Assembly (NCBI GenBank): GCA_951799425.1 | Contig: OX637405.1 | Span: 16,713,089-16,777,088 of the forward strand | Reading direction: 5' to 3' | Source: Ilex aquifolium | Lineage: Eukaryota; Streptophyta; Magnoliopsida; Aquifoliales; Aquifoliaceae | DNA: 64,000 nucleotides | Part shown: positions 1 through 8,555 of the stretch, in pieces | How positions within the stretch are numbered: the stretch's first letter is position 1 | How the letters are laid out: each line of letters opens with the position of its first letter | Notes under the pieces: model-generated | Database searches by the model: none | The model's input: only the letters and a program-made list of their open reading frames with translations | What the model was told of the DNA's origin: nothing | Made by a program: the position numbers and the translations under genes

Positions 1-129
1 CTTCTTTTGAGAATGGTCCCAGATTCCCTATGCACCCTTTCCTTAAGTCTGTTCTTTAGCACTTCAATGTCTGTCCAGCTCAACTTTCTCCCAATTTCTG
101 TGGTATTCTGGTAGGTCTTCTTTAAGAAG

Positions 130-616
130 AACGGTTTGACTATCCCCCATTCGATCCCTCTACTCATGCATTTTTTCAACATCAAGTTTTCTCTTACTGA
201 GGGATTTCTTTACATTTCGAAACGGATGAAGACCCAACATCTGATCACCGACCTCCCGAGCTCCCACAAGGGTTGAAAAAACCTCTTCTTCTTTGTGTAT
301 GAAAAGGAGCGGAAGTTCAATTCGAGGGACACCTCTGACACGTTTCATGTACCTCAGGTTTGGTTAGGTTTAGACAATTTAGGTTAATCCCTGCCAAGGT
401 GGTTTGGTTTGAGCTTCTCCTTATTTTGTCTCCTTCAACTTTTGATCCCTTCTTTGATTGTTCCAAGTATTCATGCTGAGCTTGACGTTGACGAGAGACT
501 CCTCATCCGAGACCTCGAGGATTGTTAACCTAAGAAGTATACCGGGCTCCTTATGCCTTCGGTCCTTGCTAGGTGCGGCTTCGGACCCGCGGAGGTTAGA
601 GGTGAAGTTGTCGTAC
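130..616 (+). pseudogene. 5' part of a PF04195-like 'putative gypsy-type transposon' protein gene (broken)
   Basis: The plus-strand frame through position 241 reads a stretch of the form LITDLPSSHKG, then a TGA stop at 274-276, then KNLFFFV. The family normally has tryptophan at this point (KGWK.RFFFV), so a G-to-A change appears to have made the stop. PF04195 proteins are transposon-associated plant proteins with a globular front part and a coiled-coil tail. After about 354 the frame is lost, perhaps at an intron, and another piece with DVDERLLIRDLED is readable from about 480. The gene continues beyond element T1, which sits in it at 617-3331. Function is unknown. The family call rests on remembered motif resemblance only. 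Confidence 0.5.
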
Positions 617-1343
617 TGATGTGAATACCCGCCAAAACAACGAGATCTAACAATGAAAAGGAACCCAAGATCGTTCTATGATCAGATTTGAATGATAGAC
701 CTCGACCTGTTGTTTATGACAAACAAGAACCTTGGTATATATGACCTCGACCCGCTGTTTGTGTGAAACAAGAACCTTGGTATAAAGGAAGAAACCACAA
801 ACGGTGTGGAAACCCGTTTGATAAGTTGCTGGTGAACGCCACGGAAAATCCCGATAAGTTCGTTTAGTTCTTCAAAGAACCGTAGAGAAAATACTCTCAA
901 AATTTACTGAATAATGATCTACATTTTCATTGATTTAGACGCCTATTTATAGGCTGGCCATTACAAAAAAAATTCCTAATCTGCTAAGGAAACAAATCAT
1001 AATCTACTAATGAAACAAATCCTAATCTACTAATGAAACAAATCCTAATCTATTAAGGAAACAAATCCCAATCTACTAAGGAAACAAATCCTAGTAGGAG
1101 TTTATATTTTGACCAAAAAATATGACTTGTTCCAGAAATTCTAGAAATTAAAAAAATACCCCTAACTCTAAAAAATATTAAATGGACATATAAAATACTA
1201 ATACTAGCAAATTGACTTAAAATAAGAATCAAAATACAGTAATGCAAGGTTCCATATGGATCTTTGTCTTGATGGACATTCAATTTCATTATCTTTCACA
1301 TCTTCGAATTTGTGTTTCCTTGAGCATCTTATGGATTGCATCG
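617..1343 (-). repeat. T1 3' LTR
   Basis: 727 bp, minus orientation. It carries the TATA motif TATAAATAGG (minus, 942-951). Upstream in U3 a 23-bp unit, seen on plus as CCTAATCTACTAATGAAAC plus AAAT, is repeated about five times between 979 and 1090. The inner end reads GCATCG where other copies have GCATCA. Confidence 0.85.
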
Positions 1344-1444
1344 TTCTCCCCTGGTTAGAGAAAACTCGTCCTCGAGTTTTAAAGTGTTGCAGTATGAAAG
1401 TCCAAAAACTTTGAACTTGTATATGTAGCTGTCTCTGAGAAGCT

Positions 1445-2215
1445 TTAAGATGATGTCTCATTTTCTTCTCTAATTGAGGGAACAAAGAAAAAATTTGAAT
1501 ATTGATCCCCTTGATTATGTCGTTGAAATTTTTTTGGAATGATAAAATCAATTGGTGGAGCAAAGTGGATAGAAAGAAGCATTCGTGACCCTTCATGTAG
1601 ATCCTTGAAAGATGCAAACAAATCAAGCTCTGGGAACATCATTGTTGCTGGTTGAAAGTCATTAATGGGAACAATTTCACCGGGCAACACCTCTAGCACT
1701 ATTTCAAAGCTCTTAGGTGGTAATGTACTCATCTCTAAAGGCTCATTTGATTCAATACTAGTTGCTGGATTTTCCATCTTGTCAGGCTCCACAAAAAAAT
1801 TGTTTGGATATTCACTTTTTACCTTAGCCTCTGGACAAGTGAGTAACGTAGTTGCTTGGGATTGTGTTGATTCTTCTACTTGATCTTGAATTATTCGATC
1901 AGTTGTTGCTTGGGGCTGCTTTTGACGAATCTTCTCTAATTGCACAGTAGAATCTAAATAATTTTGAGTTTTACCCCTTTGCGAAGAAGAAACCTTTATA
2001 CGCACATTAGGGACGTTTTGTGGCTGCCTCTCACGTGTATTCTCCATCTGATCTAACCGTTCGTGAAGTTGCTCCAGTTCCAACTTCATCAAACGCCTCA
2101 TCTCACTCATCATAGCCTCCACAAACAATTTCGGATTAGCCAATTCCGTAGCATCTTCGGCCATGTTCTTAACACTGTTGTGAGATATGATTGCACTCTT
2201 GCCTTTTTTTTTCAT
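1445..2215 (-). CDS. Gag-like protein of non-autonomous element T1
   Basis: 256 residues if started at the ATG at 2215, which is conserved in the second copy at 27639. An in-frame ATG at 2278 would add 21 residues. The front is basic (MKKKGKSAIISHNS). A likely coiled coil follows (MRRLMKLELEQLHERLDQMENT), of the same style as the start of the CRM-like Gag proteins nearby. There is no CCHC knuckle, protease or polymerase motif. The tail includes IHFAPPIDFIIPKKFQR, then purine-tract DNA and the 3' LTR. A role in RNA packaging or particle assembly is inference. The frame is open throughout, unlike the copy in T2a. Confidence 0.6.
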   Translation of the reverse strand: MKKKGKSAIISHNSVKNMAEDATELANPKLFVEAMMSEMRRLMKLELEQLHERLDQMENTRERQPQNVPNVRIKVSSSQRGKTQNYLDSTVQLEKIRQKQPQATTDRIIQDQVEESTQSQATTLLTCPEAKVKSEYPNNFFVEPDKMENPATSIESNEPLEMSTLPPKSFEIVLEVLPGEIVPINDFQPATMMFPELDLFASFKDLHEGSRMLLSIHFAPPIDFIIPKKFQRHNQGDQYSNFFFVPSIREENETSS

Positions 2216-2612
2216 TCGATAATTCTCTTTCAGTTCTTTTGAAGCTAAACAAACAATTCTTAAAATTTCCAAAAACAATTCACCAAGAACTCATCAAGGA
2301 ATTTCAGGTTTTAAGAGCAAGACAAACAATCTGATTTTGGGGTGAGGTGGTTTTCGGGCTTGTTGGATCCAAGATCGATGAACACAAACAATCTGATTTT
2401 TTTTTGATAATCAGCAACTATCTTTTGATAGTAACAGAATAAGATTTCGTAATAAACTAGAACCAACAAAATATGAGCGGAATGGGGTAAAGGAAATTCG
2501 GCTAAACTAGGGTTTGTGAACCGAATTTGGAACTAAAAAAAAAATACAGAATAAAGAAAAGAAAGGTTTTTTTCTTTTTTTAAGAGATAGGCAAACCTGA
2601 ACTAGAACCTTT

Positions 2613-2624
2613 GCTCTGATACCA
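2613..2624 (-). promoter_or_regulatory. Primer-binding site of T1 (initiator-Met tRNA)
   Basis: Minus strand TGGTATCAGAGC, 2 nt inside the 5' LTR end at 2627; a perfect match to the consensus plant PBS. Confidence 0.9.
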
Positions 2625-2626
2625 AA

Positions 2627-3331
2627 TGATGTGAAAACCCGCCAAAACAACGAGATCCAACAATGAAAAGGAACCCAAGATCGTTCTATGATCAGATTTG
2701 AATGATAGACCTTGACCCGTTGTTTATGACAAACAAGAACATTGGTATATATGACCTCGACCCGCTGTTTGTGTGAAACAAGAACCTTGGTATAATGGAA
2801 GACGCCACAAACGATGTGGAAACCCGTTTGATAAGTCGTTGGTGAACGCCACGAAAAATCCCGATAAGTTCGTTTAGTTCTTCAAAGAACCGTAGAGAAA
2901 ATACTCTCAAAATTTACTGAATAATGATCTACCTTTTCATTGATTTAGACGCCTATTTATAGGCTGACCATTACAAAGAAAATTCCTAATCTGCTAAGGA
3001 AAACAAATCCTAATTTACTAAGGAAACAAATCCTAATCTACTAATGAAACAAATCCTAATCTACTAATGAAACAAATCCTAGTAGGAGTTTATATTTTGA
3101 CCCAAAAATATGACCTGTTCCAGAAATTCTAAAAATTACAAAAATACCCCTAACTCTAAAAAATATTAAATGGACATATAAAATACTAATACTAGCAAAT
3201 TGACTTAAAATAAGAATCAAAATACAATAATGCAAGGTTCCATATGGATCTTTGTCTTGATGGACAGTCAATTTCATTATCCTTCACATCTTCGAATTTG
3301 TGTTTCCTTGAGCATCTTATGGATTGCATCA
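2627..3331 (-). repeat. T1 5' LTR
   Basis: 705 bp, co-linear with 617-1343 and highly similar. TATA motif on minus at 2952-2961. It has fewer 23-bp U3 units than the 3' LTR, which accounts for most of the length difference. Confidence 0.85.
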
Positions 3332-3336
3332 CATAC

Positions 3337-4613
3337 CTATATCCGCTTTCAGAGGATAGGGTTTCATTATTAAGACCTTTGCCTTTATGTCTCAAGTTTA
3401 CGTCTGCTTCGTAGGATGCTTGGCAGACCCCCCTTTTCCTTTCAAGTCCTGACGCGATGGCCCCTAAGGAGGTGGTCGGGGCCTTAGTAATAATAGCTCT
3501 GTCTCTTTGGGATTCTCCCTGTTGAAGTCAATTGAAGTGGCGCCTTCTAAATTGCTTCTCGGTGAACCGGGGAACTCTCTAGTTCGGACGGCCAAGGGTG
3601 GACACTCTCTTATTAGGGATGTCAACTTGGCTGCCAACGTCCTCCTCTCAGTCATCCAGGAGGCTGACATTAAAGAGGCCTCCTTGATGCCCCTCTCTAC
3701 CTCTGTTGCCACAACCTTGTTTGGGGTGACCTCGGTAAGTTCTTGATTTTTTCCTTTGATTGGAATTCTTTTGTTGAGCTTAGCTTTGCTTGTTGCCCTT
3801 TAACTTGGCTTTCAATTTTGTTCTTTTTTGCAGATGGTGATCCATGTTGGATCTCTAGTGAGCAAGGTTCGAGCTTTAAAGGCAGTTGTTAGAGAAAACA
3901 AGGCATTTCTTAAAGCTTCTGAGCTCAAGGTCACTGAGCTGTCCTTGCGACTGATGACCTCCAGGCTCAAGTGAAAGATCTGAGCTCATCCAAGAAGAGG
4001 CTGGAGTTTGAGGTCAAGCTCAAGGCGAATGAGGTCAAGCTTAAGATGGATGGTCTCGTTCTAGCCAAAAAAGGGCGTGTTGGCTACATGGGAAGGAACC
4101 CAGGCCGTAAAAGATGAGCTGAATGAGTTGAGCAAGATCAACTTTGTCTGGATGAAAGAGATTGAAGCAGAAAGGGCTAAGGTGACCGAGAGGGACACCG
4201 CTATAGTGGAGCTAAAGGATGAGTGCGCTACTGCTTAGGCCAAAGGCTACTTCGCCTTCCAGATGCAGGCTATGAAGAAGTATCCAGAACTAGATTTTGA
4301 TTTCGAGTCTCCCCTTGGAGAGGAAGAAGAAGAAATGTCCATTGCGGAGGGAGAACCTGACTACAGCTGAGGTGAAAACTTCTATGTTCACTTTGCCAAC
4401 GACTACTTCTGATGCGGTCCTAGCAGCTGCTTCTGGGGAGGTGGAGACTTCTGACCCTGCTCTGCCAGTGGCAACTTTTGGCGAGGTGGAGACCTCTACC
4501 CCTGCTCTGTGTGAGGAAGAATCTGTCCCAACCATTGCCTGAGGAACAGTTAGTGCTGGCTCCTGCTCTTGCAGAGGGTGATGCGGGTGTTGCTGACCTT
4601 ATACTGTCTGCTG
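3337..4613 (+). pseudogene. 3' part of the PF04195-like transposon protein gene: two exons with a coiled-coil tail
   Basis: This continues the gene broken at 616. A readable exon (3507-3734) contains KLLLGEPGNSL and ANVLLSVIQEAD. A 99-bp intron with GTAAGT donor and TTTTTTGCAG acceptor (3735-3833) joins in phase 0 to an exon starting MVIHVGSLVSKVRALKAVV. The rest is lysine- and glutamate-rich coiled coil, with frame changes near 3950-4090 and a TAG in a stretch reading KDECATA. It ends in the family-typical MKKYPELDFDFESP followed by an acidic run. No catalytic motif is visible. Broken frames and the inserted LTR element make it a pseudogene. Confidence 0.55.
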
Positions 4614-4897
4614 GTTAGCCTTTCTATCTTTTTTCCTTTTAAGTTCTTGTAATTTTTCAAAGTTCCAACTCAATAAATTTTCCCTTTTGAATGAAAGTTT
4701 GATTTGAAAAATCCTGTCTTAGTAGCTGTTCTTTTATATTTGATGTGTATGCTTGAGGTGAGGAGATATGTCTCCTTCCTTGCCCCTACTTCAAGAAGGG
4801 CTTTGGTCTTCTAGAAGTAGCATACTTCAGAACTGCTTGTTTATAAGTTGAAGGATTTCAAGTTTGAGGTATGTGCATCCTTCGAGAGCTTGTAGAA
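4614..4897. other. Non-coding 3' flank of the PF04195-like pseudogene
   Basis: T-rich, 3'-UTR-like sequence with an AATAAA at 4673. No ORF, RNA gene or element end is seen. Confidence 0.4.
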
Positions 4898-5170
4898 TCA
4901 TTTTTATGAGTTGAAGAATTCATATTTAATTTATGAGCGGGAAAGCTCATCACTCGTTCGTTTATGAGCCGAAGAACTCATCTTTATAAGCTGGAGAGCT
5001 CATTGTTTGTTTCATGAGTTAAAGAACTCATCTTTATTTTATAAGTTGGAGAGCTCATCGTTTATTTTATGAGTTGAAGAATTCATCTTTGTTTTATGAA
5101 CTGGAGAGCTCATCGTTTATTTCATGAGTTGAAGAATTCATCTTTATTTTATGATTTGGAGATGTCATCG
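4898..5170 (+). repeat. 55-bp tandem repeat (GAGCTCATCGTTTATTTTATGAG type)
   Basis: About five diverged units. Each holds two half-units built around TTTATGAGTTGAAGAATTCAT and GGAGAGCTCATCG, so there is a 27-28 bp sub-period. The array is cut by L1 after CATCG (5166-5170); the first 17 bases of the next unit reappear at 7787-7803. Origin unknown. Confidence 0.75.
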
Positions 5171-5561
5171 TGTAAAAACCCAGGAAAAATTTAAATTTTT
5201 ATGAAAAAGGGCAAAACGGTAATTAGTCGTTATGGTAGGGGTTGAAAACCCAAAATTTTCTAGAACTCGGATGGCGAAACGAACCTCACCGTTAGATTCG
5301 TTTCACAAAATCTAGTTAGCCAATTAATTTTCGTTGAATTCTGAGACAGTCAGATTTTTTGCGATTTACGATGCGATCGGGTGTCGCGTGACCAAAATAA
5401 ACGTGATCGAAAATTAATTGCGAAACATGAAAAATAATTTAAAGTTCGTTCAAATAAAATATTTCGAACATAACACGGAATGAGATTTAATTAATTCGTG
5501 ATAAAATCAGATAAAAAAAAGACCCGACGTGTGGCGCGTTGTGGGCCAAGTATCCTAGGGG

Positions 5562-5569
5562 TATAAAAA
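5562..5569 (+). promoter_or_regulatory. TATA box of L1
   Basis: GGGGTATAAAAAGG context in the LTR, about 390 bp from the LTR start, with a pyrimidine/purine-rich leader beginning 40-60 bp downstream. Confidence 0.6.
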
Positions 5570-7300
5570 GGTGGAAAATTATATTTTTCCCCCATTTTGG
5601 CTGCTTATTTTTGATAGGGAGAGAGAGAGAGAGAGAGAAAGAAAGAAAGAAGAAGGGGAAATTCACGGGCTCTTCCTCCTTCTTCTTGTGATCTAGGGTC
5701 AACCGTCCGTCAAAACGCTTCGGGCCAAGAACTAAGTTGATCTACGTGATGAAAGCTACGTATACATACCAAAAATCCAGAATTTTGCAAAATTTTTAAA
5801 CACAAAATTTTTGGAAATCAAAGTTTGAAGCTTGATTTGGGTTCTTGGGAGTTTCTACTATTTGTATTATGCTTCAGGAGGTAGGGTTCTTCTCCTAGCT
5901 AGATTTATTTTTAACATAGAGTTTCGTATGAACTGGGTAACATAATTTGAGATGAAATCTCTTGTTTAAATATACTCATAGTGTAACTAGAGTATGAGAA
6001 ATGATATAAGAATGTATAAAACCATTTTTTCATTAATTGGGTATTGTTGAAACTGCTTGTTTGGTGATTTCATGAGAATGTGATAAATTGGGTATGATTA
6101 TGTGTTTATATGATTTTGTGTCTTTTGGGTGTTTGATAAATGCCTATGATGATTAAGCATGTTATTTGAATGAAATTAATGTAACATGTTTTGTGATGAT
6201 GTGGGAATGTAATTATATGCTTTGTGATGATGTTGGAATGTAATTATATGCCTTTTGATATAAGTTACATCGAGAAATTAGAATTGTTCATGTTGTGCTC
6301 ATGACATGTTGAACATGATGTTGTAATTGCAATTGAAAACTTGGTTGCATAATGATATAAAATGCAATTATTCATTACATTTGCATATGCACGGGAAGCA
6401 TCACATTCGTGGGCATATGACATGGGTGTGGGTGTGTGCATGACTTTGATCAAACACCATTGTTGGTGGATTATACGTGGGCTCGGGAGAGTTGGACCAA
6501 GGTTTGACTGAGTTGCGCGGGTTGTATTGAAAATAAGGTCGGGGTTAGCAAGAGGGGCTATATTATCCCTCGGGTGCATGACCCGGTGATTTGGATACAC
6601 ACTCCTTTAGTATTGAGTTCATAAAGTGTGTCAGCGTACGCGGGGCCGATGGTGGAAGTCCATAGATGTCGTGTCGATTGGGTGCCCATTGGTGGAAGTC
6701 CATAAATGCCCACCCCAAGAAAGACCCGGAATTTATAAATGGTCATTAGACGTGTAACATCAATGGCGGGGGCGTGAAATGCCCAAATACATACGCATGT
6801 CATTGCATATGTTGTGGGAAGCTAGTGAAGGGCTCGGGTTGCGTTGCATGTGTGAGTCTCACCTCATAACATGACATAGCATTGTGACATTCATTCTTGA
6901 AGTTGTATGTTATTGGATGAATGCTTGTTTGATTGCTGAATTACGTGTGAGCATTTCATATGCATCTAGGTTAGGGAGTAGCCGCTTTAGGAGATACCCT
7001 ATTGAGCGTGACTCACCCTTTATGGGGACAACATTTCAAGTGCGGAACAAGCTCCAGTGGAGGGCTCTCACTTGGGCCCTCGTTAATGAAGAAAACCGAG
7101 TTGGTGCTTTAAATTACATTTTGTAAAATAATTGTGTAATTGGTTTTGGACTTGTAATGTTGTATAAAGAATTGTACAATGAACTCATATGTACTATATT
7201 TTGAGTAAAATTAAATTTTATATGAGTTTGGGTGAATGTTGTATGAGATTGGGTGAGTTGAAATTGGAAAAAGGATTGAATTGGGGGAAAACTGGGCCCT

Positions 7301-7460
7301 GCTACCGGTAGTACGTTGATTAGCTACCGGTAGCACGATTCCAGTGGGCTCAGCTACCAGTAGCTCGCTGACAGTGGGCAGCTATTGGTAGCTCGTTTCA
7401 CAGTACTGGTAGCAGATGGCTCAGCTATCGGTAGCTAGTACATGAGCTACCGGTAGCTCT
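7301..7460. repeat. CTACCGGTAG palindrome array in L1
   Basis: About eight units at 15-30 bp spacing, three with the perfect GCTACCGGTAG core. Variants read CCAG, TTGG, CTGG or TCGG at the centre, all C-to-T or G-to-A changes from CCGG. Spacers are not conserved. It lies roughly 330-490 bp before the LTR end, inside the presumed transcribed leader. Confidence 0.85.
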
Positions 7461-7803
7461 TCCAAAATTTATAAAAATTTAAAATAACTTTGCCAAGCCT
7501 TCGGGCCTTGAGCCTTTTTGTTCAAAGGATGTAAAATGGAGTAATATTGATATCAAATTGATGGATATGGGACCTTGGAACGGTCAAGAGATTAATATGT
7601 ATACTGGTTATGCGTTGGGAGTGCTCCGATACAAGGGAGACTCTACCCAAACTCTGTGTTGGTTACGATCTCGGTGAAGGGGATGTGGTGACGTGGTGTA
7701 GGGTCATACGACATACACGGGTACTTTCGCGAGTTGATGAGTGATCAACGAGTTGAGAAAGGACCCCCAGATTTAGGGCCGTCACACATCGTTTATTTTA
7801 TGA

Positions 7804-7854
7804 AATGCTCGGATACACACGCATATCATTGCATGTGTTGTGAGAGCTGGTGGA
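7804..7854 (+). repeat. Short fragment of the L-family LTR
   Basis: 51 bp matching L1 around 6775-6835 (ACGCATATCATTGCATGTG type) at about 80%. It joins the 55-bp tandem repeat on the left and the element A LTR on the right. It is probably left from an older L copy into which element A inserted. Confidence 0.55.
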
Positions 7855-8555
7855 TGATGCGAACCCTTAAACGAATTCAAGGACCCGCAGGCAAATTGAT
7901 TGAAGAATCCCCAAGAAAGTTCATAATTCAGATTATAAGAACCAAGAACCCTAGACCCAATGTTTTCAAGAAACAAGAACCCAAGGGAAAAAGTTCAAGA
8001 GAAAGACGCCACACTCAAGATTGAGCGATAAGTCGATGAACGCCACAAGAAAGATTAATTCTTAATAAGTTCTTGAAATAGTTCTTGGAAGAACAATAAG
8101 GTAGAAACCTCACAATACTCATAAAAAATATATTTGGTCTTTTACAAGGTCTTATGTGTGTATATAAAGCCCTAAAACAAATCCTAATCTGCTAAGAAAA
8201 CAAATTCTAATAGGAATTTATATTTTAACAATCCAAACCCAAATAGGAATAACTAAAGTTGGGCTTAAAACAAGTAATCAGCCCAAAATTCCTAAATAAC
8301 CTAAATCAGCCCATACAACCACTTAATCAGGTTTGTTGGACTTGAGTTACATTAAAATAAACTTGAGGCCTTTTCCCCATAAAGCCCACACATGCCTTGG
8401 TAGAAAAGCCTCCAAACGCACTCTCCATGCTTGAACTTGCACAATCAGCCCATATGTCTTGAATCAGCCCGTTCAATGCTTCCTTCATCCTTTTCGCTAT
8501 CGCCCGAGTCACAGGACCTCCATTTATGCTCAACGGATCAGATTGCATTGCATCA
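7855..8555 (-). repeat. LTR (3') of element A, with a divergent U3
   Basis: 701 bp, TGATGCG...GCATCA. R/U5 (7855-8130) matches the LTRs of B and E. U3 instead shares CCTAATCTGCTAAG and a TAGGA.TTTATATTTT block with the T1 LTR and lacks the AAGTAAGAGATATTTC repeats of the other CRM-like LTRs. Purine tract complement TTCCCCCTCTCTT follows at 8556. Confidence 0.8.

Larger units (their letters stand above)
617..3331 (-). mobile_element. T1: complete 2.7 kb non-autonomous LTR retrotransposon
   Basis: Two direct LTRs (617-1343 and 2627-3331) flank 1.28 kb. The ends are TGATG...CATCA. Read on the minus strand, the 5' LTR is followed after 2 nt by TGGTATCAGAGC (2613-2624), the usual plant primer-binding site for initiator-methionine tRNA. 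A purine tract (AGGGGAGAA, 1344-1352) precedes the 3' LTR. Flanks CGTAC (612-616) and CATAC (3332-3336) look like a 5-bp target duplication with one CG-to-CA change. The interior holds one gag-like ORF and no protease, RT or integrase, so it must use enzymes in trans. Its LTR layout closely matches that of the CRM-like elements A, B and E, so a CRM-like partner is the likely source. It interrupts the PF04195-like pseudogene. Confidence 0.85.
5171..7786 (+). mobile_element. L1: 2.6 kb solo LTR of a large Ty3/gypsy-type family
   Basis: It starts TGTAAAAACCC and ends GGGCCGTCACA. CATCG is duplicated at 5166-5170 and 7787-7791, and the flanks rejoin as one tandem-repeat unit. No primer-binding site follows and no purine tract precedes, so this is a solo LTR. 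TATAAAAA lies at 5562-5569 after a 390-bp U3, followed by a GA-rich leader (5622-5650) and a very long R/U5. Near 6990 is ATTGAGCGTGACTCACCC, reminiscent of LTRs of chromodomain-bearing plant gypsy elements. A palindrome array fills 7301-7460. L2 (61717-64000, minus) is a diverged relative. No conserved protein is encoded. Confidence 0.8.

Noticed and set aside
617..3331. T1 read as a classical TRIM element
   Set aside because: TRIMs are usually under about 1 kb with short LTRs and no ORF; T1 has LTRs over 700 bp and an open gag-like frame.
7301..7460. CRISPR-like reading of the palindrome arrays
   Set aside because: Repeats are 10-18 bp, degenerate and irregularly spaced in plant LTRs, with no cas genes; the genome is eukaryotic.
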